From positions 207,067,603 through 207,131,602 of the forward strand of contig NC_071355.1 of the NCBI RefSeq assembly GCF_943734655.1: a stretch of 64,000 nucleotides of DNA. The letters run 5' to 3'. Positions 43,959 through 56,065 of this stretch are shown piece by piece. Position 1 is the stretch's first letter; each line of letters opens with the position of its first letter. Source of the DNA: Sabethes cyaneus. Lineage: Eukaryota; Arthropoda; Insecta; Diptera; Culicidae. Under the pieces are notes generated by a model. That model searched no databases and was not told the DNA's origin. It worked only from the letters and a program-made list of their open reading frames with translations. The position numbers were made by a program, and so were the translations under genes.

Positions 43959-44664
43959 AAGGGTGTCCCACATCAAATTGCACCGCGGAGGAAACGCTGT
44001 AGAAAATTACCTAATTGAGCGATCCTTTTCAAGCTCTCAGACAACAAAATATAACCCATTAGTAAGTTTTTGGCATATTTATTTCATTCAACTTCAATAC
44101 CATAACCGTATGCTCGCACCTAACGCTTAACTCCATTAAAAAAGTTTTGTACAATTTAGCTGCAGCTTCATCTGTACGGATATCCACTTTTTCTTCATGT
44201 CTTCCTCCGACTGGACCTCCTTGAAATGCTTCCGTAGTGCCTGCTTCATAATAGCCGAGTATTTTTCGATGGGCCTTAGTTCCGGCGCGTTGGAGGCGTT
44301 CATGTCCTTGGGTACGAAAGTGACTCCGTTGGCTTCGTACCACTCCAATACATCCTTTGAATATTGGCACGAAGGTCATGTGACATTATTGTTTAGCAAT
44401 GGCATTATAATAACACGATGTTGCGATGAAGTTTCATGTTACTAGATATTGACTAATATATTTGTGACAGCCAGTATAAGTATTGGATAACCTGAATCCA
44501 ACATATTAATAACATGAAGTTGCTTATTTGTTGCGTGTTTCAATACTGTAACCGGTGAAGTTTTTTACAATTTAAACAAGACTTAATAGCCACATGGAAG
44601 ATGTTGCAAGTGCTGCTTGGGAGGTAATTTTCTTCCGTGGTGAAATTTGATGTGGGACACCCTT
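43959..44664 (-). mobile_element. Internally deleted ITmD37E element with both ends and TA target duplication
   Basis: Terminal repeats AAGGGTGTCCCACATC (left) and its inverse GATGTGGGACACCCTT (right) are flanked by TA (43957-43958; 44665-44666). The minus-strand frame at 44136-44348 encodes MEWYEANGVTFVPKDM, APELRPIEKYSAIMKQALRK and KKKWISVQMKLQL, the last third of the transposase including the catalytic region near RPIEKY. The N-terminal two thirds are gone. Non-autonomous but end-complete. Confidence 0.88.
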
Positions 44665-44666
44665 TA

Positions 44667-45104
44667 TCTCTTTTAGATTCGTTTCCATTTAATTTCAAAC
44701 ATATCGTGTTGGGTGTTGAATTAGTATCTGAATACTGTACGAATTCATACATGACGCATGGCACACTAGATTACCGTGTGCGACGAACACAGCCTGACAC
44801 ATATGAAAAACAACTTATAAGTAAACACAAAACATCATGCGTCTCCATTGCATTCTCGCAAATGTACATATTTCACTAAAAATTGGTTTTGACTCAAACT
44901 TCGAACATGTCCGAATAAAATACTCCTTGGCGTTACTACCCCTAGGAAATAACCAGTTTCGAATATGAACAAAAACTCATCATACGACACCTTAAATCAC
45001 ACTAAAACTTTTAAAATAGACCCTTGTGAGACAAATTGAGTACTTAGAACCACAATAGCCAATTCCAAACAGGATTTTATTATCAAAGTTATACCCCATT
45101 GTGT
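44667..45104. other. Unassigned DNA
   Basis: The 80-codon frame at 44637-44879 begins inside the transposon end and has no motif. No repeat supported. Confidence 0.3.
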
Positions 45105-45480
45105 TATTGACTTCCCTCGGGATTCCCGGAGTCCCCCAAACATGTACAGATATGACCAAACCTGACCCTAGATAACAGATTTGGGTTTCATTGATCTAAT
45201 TATTGCATTCTAGTGTAATTTAAGGTGTTGCACGATAAGTTTCTGTTCATGGACGAAACAGGCCACTTGTTTGGGTATTCCCGGAAGTCCCTGGAACTTG
45301 TCCAAATGTAACCAACGTGGTGCTAGGTAGTTGATCGGACTTCGACTGATCTAGTTTTTAGATTCTGGCTTAATGCAACGCCTCAATTGCAGGATAAGCG
45401 GAACATTTCGGGTTAGTCGTAATACAGCGTAAAACTTCTAAAATGGTCGCCAATGTGCATATGTTGCATAAAAAATCAAT
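45105..45480. repeat. Tandem repeat, period about 154 bp, two or more diverged copies
   Basis: attcccgga at 45121 and 45275 starts two parallel copies that share tgatctaat/tgatctagt, attctagtgtaa/attctggcttaa and ttgcacgataag/ttgcaggataag in order. Possibly a decayed satellite. Confidence 0.6.
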
Positions 45481-45704
45481 ATCCGCAGAGATTTACGTTC
45501 ATTTTAAAAGTGTCATTGAAGTTTTTTTTTACTTTATATGAGCAATCTGCCTTTTAAAACTTCAAAAGGGCTTATAACTCAAAAATTCGTCGTACGATTT
45601 TTTTAAAACTTCGCTCAGAGGTGTAGGATGGCAATACTAACCAACTGGCATGCCGTCTAAATGGCCTATTTTATTTTTTAATACCCGTATTTCGAACACC
45701 GTGA

Positions 45705-45822
45705 GAGTAGGATAGAGTTAAGTAGGATCGTTACACTAGACCCGTAATTGTAGTGCACTCCAACAGCCAGCTGCGAAGTCTGTCGATCAAATCTGTAAAG
45801 CTTAAGCCCTAAGCTTTGCTTT
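45705..45822 (+). mobile_element. tRNA-derived SINE, family member 3 (5'-truncated)
   Basis: It matches the 3' two thirds of the SINE at 16211: agagttaagtaggatcgt, acccgtaattgtagtgcactc, cagctgcgaagtctgtcg, and a terminal taagctttgcttta. Confidence 0.7.
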
Positions 45823-46540
45823 ACATACAGTTCGAAAATATTAGCATTGGATTATCATAAGTACAGATTAAACAAATTTTCCGAAAAAAAACCATATCCT
45901 ACAGCTAGGTGAATTTAAAAGGACAGTCTTTAGCAAAAAGTACACAATTAAACTGAGTTAAGCTGAGTGGCACATTAACATTTATTGAATTAATGAGTGT
46001 TCGATATTTGAGGTAGAAATATAAAAAGTTTGAATGTCAACTCCCTCAAACGTTCAGAAAAGTAAGGAAACATTAACTTTTTATAGCGTTATTTGAGAGT
46101 TAATATTCGTTTAACCTTTTCAAACAATGAACTTTTCTGAGAGTTAATTTTTTCGAGATTCCATTGTATTTCACAGTTTGCTTTTAAAAACTGATTCATC
46201 TTCACGGGCAAAACGCTAGACAAGTTTCTGTTTTGAGTAAACAATATTTTATAATAAACCCAACCCAATCAGTTAGACAGCATCAATATTACGATGTACA
46301 GATCTCGTCCTAAGCTCAAACATTGTACGGAGTTTTTTTTTCAACAAACAACCCTGAATAGAGGAAGACTAGGCTGTCAGCGGCAGCAGACCAGAAGGCA
46401 AGTAGACCGGCTTCCGACCGGGTTAGGTTTACCCTGGCCAAGGTGTGCAAACCACTATACATATAGCAAGGTGGTACACGTAGCATGTAGGATTCAACTG
46501 AAGGAGGTTCGGTTTTTGCGGGTGAAAATATGAGACTTGA
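45823..46540. other. Unassigned DNA
   Basis: No gene supported. The 79-codon frame at 46294-46533 lies at the edge of the next island; no motif recognised. Confidence 0.3.
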
Positions 46541-48260
46541 AAGTTGAAACCGCCTGCCTGGTGTTGCATTACTCCGCGCGTTCTCTCTCTCTATCTCTAT
46601 CTCTATCTCTATCTCACATGCATCTCGACTCGATTCACTCGATTCGGTTCGACTGCAAAACGTAACCTGTACCTGTTATAGCAGCACTCAGTCGGTAGTG
46701 TGCATATCCGCACGGTTGGCCCCACCGAAGTGCAGTGGAGGTTGCGTGCCATACTTAATACAGCCACATGAAAGAACCGCATCACATATAGTAAGAAAGC
46801 AAAACCATTCGTAGTCGTGTGTGCAATATCAAGACTAGACACATGTAATAAACTACTTTCGGACCAGAACCGAGTGCTCATATTTAGAGCCGGCCGTTCA
46901 TCGTAGGAAAGGTCATGATAATCAACGACTCTGCATGATCGGAAAAAATATGGAAGGCAATATGTAGGTACGTTCCAATACTTGCTGCTGCAGCAGCAGT
47001 GCAGTGCATCGTGCAAAGATCATCTTGTCGTAGAAAAACATATCGTTGCAGCCGGTAGATGCCTTGTTCGGAGTTATCTCATCGTGTTTAAGAGATATAT
47101 GATGTTTTCAAGCGCCCCTAACTATAGGAAACAAGACATTTACCGAATGATATACGCTGCAATATGACGGTAGAAAAAGTTGAACCAGTGCAGTGTGTTG
47201 GCAGTAGGTACTTAGGAATTGCTGAGATATTACCTGCAATAATTGATAAGATAAAATGCATTCCAACACCATCGTTAGTGTGATATCAATACGTTCCGTA
47301 ATATCTGAATTGCTAAACTTTTCCTCTTCCGCGATCGCCCTCTCGCACATCCAATAGCACACGTAACCCACGCATGCCATCATCTAAAGAAGCTTTTAAG
47401 TTAGTACGCTATGCAGAGGAAACCTCGCTTTGTCGCCAGTTTGTCGAATGTCGAAGTAATTTAAGGATTTTTCCAGACTTGACATGACAAAATAAGCGCT
47501 TGCGCAGCACTATCCACCAAAACGGCACAGAGAGTAGCACAACTCTTGGTTCGGAGTGTACTATAATAGTAGTGGTGGCAGATGGCAATGGGCTTCTCCT
47601 CTCCGTCCGACTCTTAGTTTTTTTTAAACTCAACCCAAAAACAACGAACATCGTGGACGATACTACTTCCTTCACAAACAAAGAGCTGATTTCCCGTCGT
47701 GATTTTTCATTGTTCCAGCAGTAGTGTTCTTCCGGTTGCCATCGTGGCTCGGTAAAGTTGAACTATTTTCGACCGCTCTATCCCATTGTTGCAGCACAGG
47801 AGGATTAGCAAGTTTGCGAGGTTGGCAACGGGTGTTGGCGCAATTTTTTTTTTGCACTACTCCAGCCAAAAGAAAACGGAAATGGTTGGCACTGGCAAGT
47901 CAACCACAGTCGGCGTTCGGTTGGGGTGGGAGGACGAAAATCGATAAATATATGTGCATCTGCACTTCAGTTCCCCTCCGATGACGATGGTAAAGGTCGA
48001 AATTGGGTCACACTGGCTGTTGCTGAACACGACCAAGCTGGTTAGCTAGCTAGCTAGCTAGCTCGCTAGCTATGTATGAATATTAGCATATTTTCAGACC
48101 GATCCAATTGGCAGCAGGTCATCGCGATAGCGGCCTACAAGCACTATAAGGCAATGCAGTGCTCTCGAAAGTGCTTATTTTGATATATCGCCATTAGGTT
48201 GATTGATATTCTCGTCCAGCTTGCTCTGGCGGCAGTATAATGCTGCAGAAGTAGTGTCTG
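46541..48260. other. Low-repeat island with microsatellites
   Basis: It has CT and CTATCT runs at 46578-46615 and (TAGC)n at 48038-48062, and otherwise unique-looking sequence of higher GC. Frames of 60 to 135 codons on both strands overlap and have no motif. It may be regulatory or untranslated exon DNA of a gene lying outside the window. Confidence 0.35.
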
Positions 48261-49084
48261 TTAGGCTTGATAAACCGAGAGTAAATTAAAACTAATTGCT
48301 GAACTCCAATGATTTACAGTGGTTTGCTCTGTTTATACAGAGACATTTCTTCGGATGCATTTCCTAATCAGACTGAAAATATTTTTTTTTTTGGGGAAAA
48401 ATCAAATAATAAAAGAGAGATAAAACTAAATTTTCCTAAGTGAAGTGTTAAAAGAAATGATGTATTTGTACATATCTTATGATGACTTTTAACTATTCTT
48501 GTTTAAGCATGTTTACCACTTTCTAGACAAGGTAAAACAAGCACCTATTTTAACCTAATCGAATCGAAATCGAATAGGGCTTTTCTATATTACATCGGCT
48601 TAATATCAAATGATAAGGTTTAGCGTTTCAAAAATTTGTCGTTCAAACTTCATGATTTCGAGGATATTAAACAATTCTATGAACACATTGGTTGTTCTAA
48701 TTGAAATTTGATCAAATTTTGTGAAGAACCACGGCTTCAGCAATGAAAACCCAAATTGTCTTCGCATGATATGTATACAAACACTGCATAAAAAGCATAT
48801 TTTGACGTAGGACTACGTCTTTGTTTACTATACCAGGTAACACTTTATAAAAACGAAAAACAGAAGGGAAACGTTTGAATGAAAGATTTCAAGTGCTAAT
48901 AGCTACTGTACTAGTGAGCGCAACAGTTAATGTGTCGTTGGATAGATAAAATGTCCAGTAGTTTTATAATACATATTAATAATAATTTTTATACGCTAAA
49001 TAGTGAAAATGTATGTAAAGTTTCAAGGTTGAATTTCTCTATACATTTCCCTTGTGATCGCTTGGCTTCACAGACCAATTAGAC
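48261..49084. other. Unassigned AT-rich DNA
   Basis: No gene or repeat supported. Confidence 0.35.
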
Positions 49085-49715
49085 GATAATTAGAAATCGG
49101 TTGGGGGGATCATGGCAAAAACGACATTTTTTTGATAAAAACCCACACGGCCGTCGATTTTTTTTCACTTCGTTTATAAACCCTATCTCGCCTCTTTACA
49201 TAACCGTGTCGTTTGTAGTTTGTTTCATAGCAAATTTTGGAAATATCCCAATAAATTATATGAAAATTGTGACCCTTGCTACAAATAACTGGTTGTTTTA
49301 TTCAGTTAATGACATTGCACATCTAATTTTATGAATGTTTGTTGTAGCATTTTTCCTCAGTGCAAACGGCGATTTTTTGATAAAATCCAATATGGCGATC
49401 AAATCCAAGATGGCCGCCAAAATTTTGTTTACTCCATTTGAAAGTCCTGTTCTTTTTATTTACAGAACCGGGCTATTTGTTATTATTAAACATGGCAAAT
49501 TTATGAAATATCACAAGATATAGATCTCAAGGCTTGCTCAAAATTCAACTTTTTTTGAACCTGTTAGGCCCCTTGGCGAACGAGGGGTTCACTATTTCGA
49601 GGTATCAAAAGTGCAATTCTTATTTTTGAACCATTTTCAACCAATTAAGCGCAAAAGTTCCAATTTTTGAAGACCTCGTGTCAGTAGTGGCCCCGTTTCA
49701 GCGAGAATTACTCAG
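49085..49715 (+). repeat. Dispersed repeat, copy A
   Basis: It shares about 630 bp, in order, with the minus strand of 62095-62790: ggttggggggatcatgg, gcctctttacataaccg, aaataactggttgtttta, ccaagatggccgcca, and gtagtggccccgtttcagcg. The unit contains an internal duplication (two ga-tttttgataaaa + atggc blocks). It has no coding frame shared by the copies. Confidence 0.85.
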
Positions 49716-49743
49716 AACGAAAACGAACGTTTGTTTTTTTTTG

Positions 49744-49870
49744 GGTCAGTCCCGGTGTAGTGGTTAGCATTCACGCCTCTCACGCCGAGGACTCGGGTTC
49801 AAATCCCAACCCCGCAGAAGTCACGAATGACCTTAAGCTGTTAAAGTGACTATAATCTAACAAAAAAAAA
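49744..49870 (+). mobile_element. tRNA-derived SINE
   Basis: GTGTAGTGGTTAGCATTC (A box, 49755-49772) and GGGTTCAAATCCC (B box, 49795-49807) are spaced as in a tRNA and resemble a Glu-type tRNA head. A short unrelated body and an A-run end (49861-49870) follow. The aminoacyl stem does not close, so it is not a tRNA gene. It is a different family from the 16.2-kb SINE. Confidence 0.8.
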
Positions 49871-50052
49871 TCGTAAAATCAGTCTGAATGTTTCGTACAT
49901 TTAAGCAAGCTATATTCTTACGTATTTAAAAAAATGATTTATGCATTATACGCAGGAGCGGACTGGGAGCCAAGGGGCCCACCGAGCTTTTGAGATTAGG
50001 GGCCCCAGTTTGCAATATTCTCATGATAGTAAATTAACACAAAAAACGACAT

Positions 50053-50590
50053 CTATTCAAAAGACATCTGCGTTACAAGGACAGTAAATCGAATGAATAT
50101 GGGCTCTATTTTGTAAGTCATGTCGTGTAACTCGACTCGGCTCAGGTACTGTCGAGTGTCGAGTACCAGTTTGTTCAGCCACCACCAAAGATGTTGTTCT
50201 ATCGACAATATCCATTTCATTGGCAAAGCAGACGAACTAACTAGATTTGCTGAAGATTGTGCCTGTGTGTTGCTCCTTTCATAACAGCCTGTAGCGGCAT
50301 GTTGAACAGCCCACATGAGGGACCATCACGTTGATAAAGTTCCCTGCGAGGTTAGAATGGCCATGATTTTACGGTCGATGGTATCATACGCAACTTTGAA
50401 ATCAATGAAATAATTGTGCGTTGAATTCTGCATTCATGGACTTTTTGGAGGATCTGCCGCAGCGTGGATATTTGATTCTTTATTGACCGTCCTTCAGCGA
50501 ACCCGGAAGAGCACTTTCCACATTCTGGAGAGTGCCACTGAGCATCTTTGCCACCAATGCAACGTTTTCCACATCTATCACCCATTTATA
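50053..50590 (-). pseudogene. RTE LINE fragment, same family as 37931-39948
   Basis: Minus-strand frames give GFAEGRSIKNQISTLRQILQ and the following Asp-region piece, and near 50230 a decayed active-site segment. These match the 38.4-39.3-kb LINE (GFVEGRSTTNQI, LRQILQ). Heavily broken. Confidence 0.7.
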
Positions 50591-50739
50591 TTTCTGCAGA
50601 TTTCAAGTTACAGGTTAATTACATGCAAAATTGCAGGTATCAAATAAGCTGATTTTATAAATGATAGGATGTCAGCAGTTCAATATATATGAGTAGCTTA
50701 CTGCGTCTACACGTCTAAACAGAACAGTTCATAGTGCAG

Positions 50740-52090
50740 ACGATTCCCTTGCCGAGTTATAGCTATCCCTGAGATTCAACTCTTGGATTTTCCTATAAGA
50801 ATCCTGCTTCTATAAGCAAGGCATTCTGTGCGAATGCTCTGCAGAATTTCTTCGCACGATTCCAATGTGAGGAATCCCAGATAGGCTGCGCGAATCTTTT
50901 TGGTTCGTCCTGGTAGAGCTGCGGAATAAAGAACTCACCGTCTAAAAATGCCAGAACGAAGAGCACGTGCCCGCTAAGCCACAGGAGTGGTGCGCCAGCA
51001 ATGACAAACGGAATTTCTACAAAACGGTCAGGTGCAAGAATTTTGCCATAGGTGAAAGGTGCTCTGCCTATCCTGTGTTTTAGACTGAGACCATTAGCGG
51101 AGTTCTTCGTCGGCGAGTACCAAGCTGGTTTTCATGAGGGTCGCTTCAAGATGGATCAGATATTTACCTTGCGTCTAGTAACTGACGAGTTCCGGGAGTA
51201 CAACTTGCAGACACATCATATTTTTATGGATTTCAAGGCGGCACGAAATGAGCTGTGGCAGTTAACGCTAGGACATGGTTTTCTCATAGAACTAGTTACG
51301 TTGATTCGTGTGACGCTGGATGAGTAAAAATTGTGAGTTAGAATAGCAGATGAGACTTCACGTGCTTTTTGATTTTGCGGATGACGCCGATATCACCGAA
51401 ATCAAAAGTAGAGCAGGGAAAGAAGCCTTTAGGTCATTTATTGAGAAATTGGGACTTACCATTAATACCGCCAAAACGAAGTACATGGCGTGGTAATTCA
51501 AATGGTGTTGGTGCCGAAGAGGAACTGAATATATTTTGGTATGCTCGTGACATGTGACAAGGATGAAAGTCGCAAAATAAAACAACTAATAATTGCAGCT
51601 GCGAATTGGCCTTTACGCAGGTATTACATTTTATAGCAGAAGTCCCGTAGCTTGCAAATTCGCATAAAACTGACGCTCTAGAAAACACTAATCCTCTCGG
51701 TGGTTTTTTACGGATTTGAATCATGAACGCTAAAAGAAGCTGATCGACGAATGCTTGGGGTTTTAGCGTAAAATTTTGCAAAATCCAAAATGGAGTGTAG
51801 CGCAGACGCCTGAACCACGAGCTTATTAAGAATGCAAATATGCTGTTATGCTGAATGCAAATATGCTGTTGAATGAAATATGCATCAAGAATGCTCGACG
51901 AAAGAGTAGCCAAAATTATTTTAAGCAGAGAATTAAGAAGAGGCCGTAGACTTTGGAGTAGACATCGCACTGATACATGTTCGCTATCGAGGATGATGCA
52001 CGTTCAGTTGGTGTTCGAGGGGTTTGAAGAAAGGTAGCCCAGGATTGAGTACTGGAGGATCGATAATGGACCGTCGCCACTGAAGTAAAC
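50740..52090 (+). pseudogene. RTE LINE relic related to 14520-17860
   Basis: Plus-strand frames give RLRPLAEFFVGEYQAGFHEG, HHIFMDFKAARNELW (51052-51327), ITKSKVEQ-like and NGVGAEEELNIFWYARDM (51369-51557), and a C-terminal stretch to about 52090 with many stops. The same blocks occur in the minus-strand LINE at 14520-17860. Confidence 0.75.
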
Positions 52091-52537
52091 TAAGTATGGA
52101 ACCGACAGTTCAATATTTATGAGTAGTCAAATGACTGCGGATGAAATACTAATTCTACTTTTAAATACTCAGAATTGAAGCTGGTAATATTTTCGGAGCT
52201 TGGACCCCAACAGCTCTACTCTATGATTTCATGAATCATGGGCCCCCAGCAATTGAACTTTCGTGAGTCATAGAAAAAGTTTAATTGAAATAGAAATTTT
52301 GTTTCAAAGTACGGGGCCCCAACAGTCCTATTTGAAGCTGAATTTTCGATCACCAAATTGGTTGATTTCATAAATCATGGGGCCCCAGCAATTGAACATT
52401 CGAGAATCGTAGAAAGAGTTTAACAGGAATAAAAATTTTGGAAAATCTCATTTTGTGTAACAATGAAATTTTTACTGGGGCCCACCGGGCATTTGCCCGG
52501 TTGCCCGGTGGGCCAGTCCGCCCCTGATTATACGCCT

Positions 52538-55500
52538 TGGTAAATGTTGGTAAATAGTTGGATAATGTGTAAAACATACCCCATTGTGGTCCCTAGCCTC
52601 TTATCTAGCAACTCCTACCCATACCTCCACGTGGTACCAGCCGGAATACGAGCAACCTTAGCGGAGATCGGGTAACCAACCCCGGTGGAAACTAAGGTCG
52701 TATACCAACAGGGGAGGAGGCACAGTGTGTCTCGACACTGCAAGATGGCAGCCCCATCACGAGACGGTAGTGCAAGCCCGAATACGGCTACCTATCTAAA
52801 CCTAAAAAAAACTAACAAGAGTCAAGAAATATCTTCTCGGAACATTCGGCATGGACCAAGCCGACGAAATAAGGACATGGAATGGAGACTTGGTACCTGA
52901 AACTGCAGATCGCTAAATTTCGTTAGTGGCGACAGGGTGCTGCTCGATCAGCTAGAACCCCGAAAGTTTGGCATCGTGGCACTGCAGGAGATCTGTCGCA
53001 AAGGCGAGAAAGTGTGGAGGATCCGTGGCGGCAAAGCTCGGTTTTTCAAGAATGGTGGAGCGACCAACGAGCTGGGAATGGGCTTCGTAGTGTTGGGCAA
53101 AATGCGCGTAATGGACTGAAAAGCAACCAACAAGAGGATGTGCGTGTTGAGAATAAAAGGCCGTTTGTTCAACTACACCATCATAACCGTGCATTGTCCA
53201 CACGAAGGTAGACCCGACGACGAGAAGGAAGGGTTCTATGCGCAGCTGGAGGCAACGTACGACAGCTGCTCTCCACGGGACATCAACATCGTCATCGGGG
53301 ATATGAACGCCCAAATCGGCAGGGAAGCAATTTATAGACCGCTGATCGGGCCCCATAGCCTGCACACCGACACGAATGATAACGGCGAGCGATGCAATCA
53401 ACTTTGCGGCTTCCCGAGGCTTGGTGATCAAAAGCACCTTCTTTCCCCACAAAGATACCCACAAGGCCACCTGGTGATAACCTGACCAACGAACCTCGAG
53501 CCAAATCGACCATATTCTCATCCAGAGCCGGTTTTTCTCGAACATCACCAACGTCCGCTCCCTACGGAGTGCGAATATTGACTCGGACCACTACGTAGTA
53601 GCAGTACATGTGCACTCAAAACTATCGACGGTTTATACCTCGCGACAAAGTCGCCCTTCTCGGCTAAACCTTCGGCCGGCAACCGCGGTGCTAGGTGTGG
53701 AAACCTCGAGTGCACGAAGCGATTGGTTTGACGGGGAATGCCAAGAAGCGATAGAAAGGAAAAAAAGAGCTTGGGAAAACTATCTGAGCATATCCACGAG
53801 AGAGAATTTGGCCAAGTATCGACGACCGAGGAATGAGTTGACCACGATCCTGAGGAGGAAAAAGTGTCAGAAGGAGGACAAAGATCGTGAAGAGCTTGAA
53901 CAACTATTCCGGGCTAATGACACCCGCAAGTTTTACGAGAAGGTGAACCAAACTCGCAAGGCCCACACCCCAAAACTTGACATGTGTAGGGACGAGGGAG
54001 GGGATCTAATCACAAACGAGCGCAAGGTGGTCGACTGGTGGAAGCAGTTCTTTGATGAGCATCTCAACGGCGATATAGCAGCAGGAGACGCGATGGAAGT
54101 TAACCTCGGAGTACCTACAAACGACAACAGCGTACCGGCTCCCGATCTCGAAGAGATCCGACGAGAAACCGGTCTGCTGAAGAATAATAGAGCCGCCGGA
54201 AAGGACCAACTCCCGGCAGAACTCTAAAAAATTGCAAAGAACCGCTAGCAACGGCACTTCACTGGCTGATTTCAAGGATTTGGGAAGAAGAAAAACTACC
54301 GGAGGAGTGGATGGAAGGTGTAGTCTGTCCCATCTACAAAAAGGGCGACGGGTTAGACTGCTGCAACTACCGCGGCATTACGCTGGTCAACGCCGCCTAC
54401 AAGGTGCTCTCCCAGATTTTGTAGTGTCATTTATCTACAATAGCAAGAGAATTCGTAGGGCAGTATCAGGCGGGCTTTATGGGGGCCCGTGCTACTACGG
54501 ATCAAATTTTTACTCTCCGACAAATCCTTCAGAAATGTCGATAGTACAACGTGCCCACGCATTATATTTTCGTGGATTTCAGAGCTGCATACGATACCGT
54601 TGATCGCGAACAGCTGTGGCAGATAATTCACGAGTACGATTTTCCGGACAAACTGACGCAGCTGATCAAAGCTCCTCTGGAACGAGTGATGTGCTACGTG
54701 CGCGTTTCGAAGACACTCAAGTCCTTTCGGATGGCGCAGAGGGTTACGGCAAGGGGATGGACTGTCCTGTACGTTATTCAATATCGCTATTGAAGGTGGG
54801 ATCCGGCGAGCGGGCATCGAAACGAGACGAACGATCTTCAGCAAGAGTAGCCAACTCCTAGCATTTGCAGACGACCTCGACATCATTACTCCCAGTCGGT
54901 CCCCGTGGGAAATCGTGGGTCGGCGGAGGCAATCTACGCCAGACTAAAAACGGAGGCTAGGAGGATAGGGTTACAAATCAATGCGTTGAAAACCAAATAT
55001 ATGGTAGGAAGAGGCTCCCGAGAAAGTAACGTTCGCCTCCCACGGGCAGTGACTATTGACGGCGATGAACTGGAAGTGGTTGATGGGTTCGTATATTTGG
55101 GATCACTGGTCACCGCCGACAATAATACGAGTAAGGAGATCCAACGACGCATTCAAGCTAAAGCCCACTGTTCCCTTCGCAAGACGTTCAAGGATCAAGG
55201 AGCGTACACCGCCGTACAAAACTGACGATGTATAAAACGCTAATCAGACCGGTAGTTCTCTGCGGACTTGAGACAGTAACTTTACTTACAGAAGATACAC
55301 GTGCATTTGCCGTTTTTGAACGAATGGTGTTGCGGACTATATTTGGCGGAGTACAAAAGGAAAGCGGAGAGTGGCGGAGACGTATGAATCACGAGCTACA
55401 GGCACTGCTTGGAGAGATTCCCATCGTACACCTGGCAAAAGTTGGGAGACTACGGCGCGCCGGGCGGGCCGGCCACGTCGCAAGGATGCCGGACGGCTGT

Positions 55501-55708
55501 GTAGTGAAATCTGTTCTCTTCAAGAACCCCACCGGCACCAGGCATAGAGGGGCTCAACGTGCTAGATGGCTCGACCAGTTTGAAGCCGACTTGCGTGTGT
55601 CGAGACGCGCAACGAATTGGCGACAAGTAGCCCAGGACCGAGTTGAATGGAGAGGAATTCTTAATACGGCAAAAGCCACCCCGGCTCTAGGCTCAATAAA
55701 GTGTAATG
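52538..55708 (+). mobile_element. Near-complete RTE-type LINE (endonuclease plus RT), 14-bp target duplication
   Basis: TGCATTATACGCCT follows it at 55709-55722. The same 14 bases precede it once the hAT element is removed (49942-49952 joined to 52535-52537). It keeps a 5' UTR (to about 52740), the endonuclease region and the RT, so it is far longer than the other LINEs here. The 3' end contains aataaag and no long poly-A. Confidence 0.85.
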
Positions 55709-55752
55709 TGCATTATACGCCTATACGAAAAAACTTGATAAAAATAGTGTAA
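52685..55752 (+). pseudogene. RTE LINE endonuclease/reverse transcriptase ORF, broken
   Basis: Segments in order: QLEPRKFGIVALQEI (AP-endonuclease start, 52937 on), VIGDMNAQIGREA (53290-53330), SDHYVVAV (53580), linker with DWFDGECQEAIERKKRAWEN (53610-54227), NYRGITLVNAAYKVLSQIL (54365-54420), YIFVDFRAAYDTVDREQLW (54551-54620), FADDLDII (54862-54885), KTKYMVGRGSRESN and FVYLGSLVTADNNTSKE (54905-55225), and GRAGHVARMPDG to the end (55228-55752). Stops at 52901, 53117 and 53483 and several frameshifts inactivate it. The catalytic ADD is intact. Confidence 0.88.
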
Positions 55753-56065
55753 TACCGACACCTATCGGAAAATAGCGAAATTTCTGTTAGCTCAAAAAAA
55801 AAGCTGACAGGATCGGAAACCGAAGTTTAGCTCGTTTGTTATATTTCCGTACGAACAGCAACCACGACGACGCTGCAAACCACAGAACCACGACTACTGC
55901 ACACCAAGCAGGTCGTAATTGCACAAGCCTATTTTCTCTTACGCACAACCTTCGTGATTCGTTCTCGTCGAGAACGATGCCAGAAAACAACCGTGCATCA
56001 AATGGCTTTTGATGCAAGATGTGCTACGAATATACTCTTGTACAAAATACGAATCTTTCGTAATA

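Larger units (their letters stand above)
49953..52526. mobile_element. hAT-type element with 8-bp target duplication ATTATACG
   Basis: The ends CAGGAGCGGACTGG and CCAGTCCGCCCCTG are inverted repeats beginning CAG, flanked by ATTATACG on both sides (49945-49952; 52527-52534), as expected of hAT elements. No hAT transposase is visible. The inside holds LINE debris (50053-50590 minus; 50740-52090 plus) and a duplicated block with ggggccccagcaattgaac (about 52215-52290 and 52355-52410). It is inserted in the left target duplication of the RTE LINE that follows. Confidence 0.85.

Noticed and set aside
46609..47016. 135-codon minus-strand frame
   Set aside because: No motif, adjacent to a microsatellite, and no supporting start or splice context.
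49744..49870. Possible tRNA-Glu gene
   Set aside because: A and B boxes are present but the acceptor stem does not pair and an A-rich tail follows, so it is a SINE.
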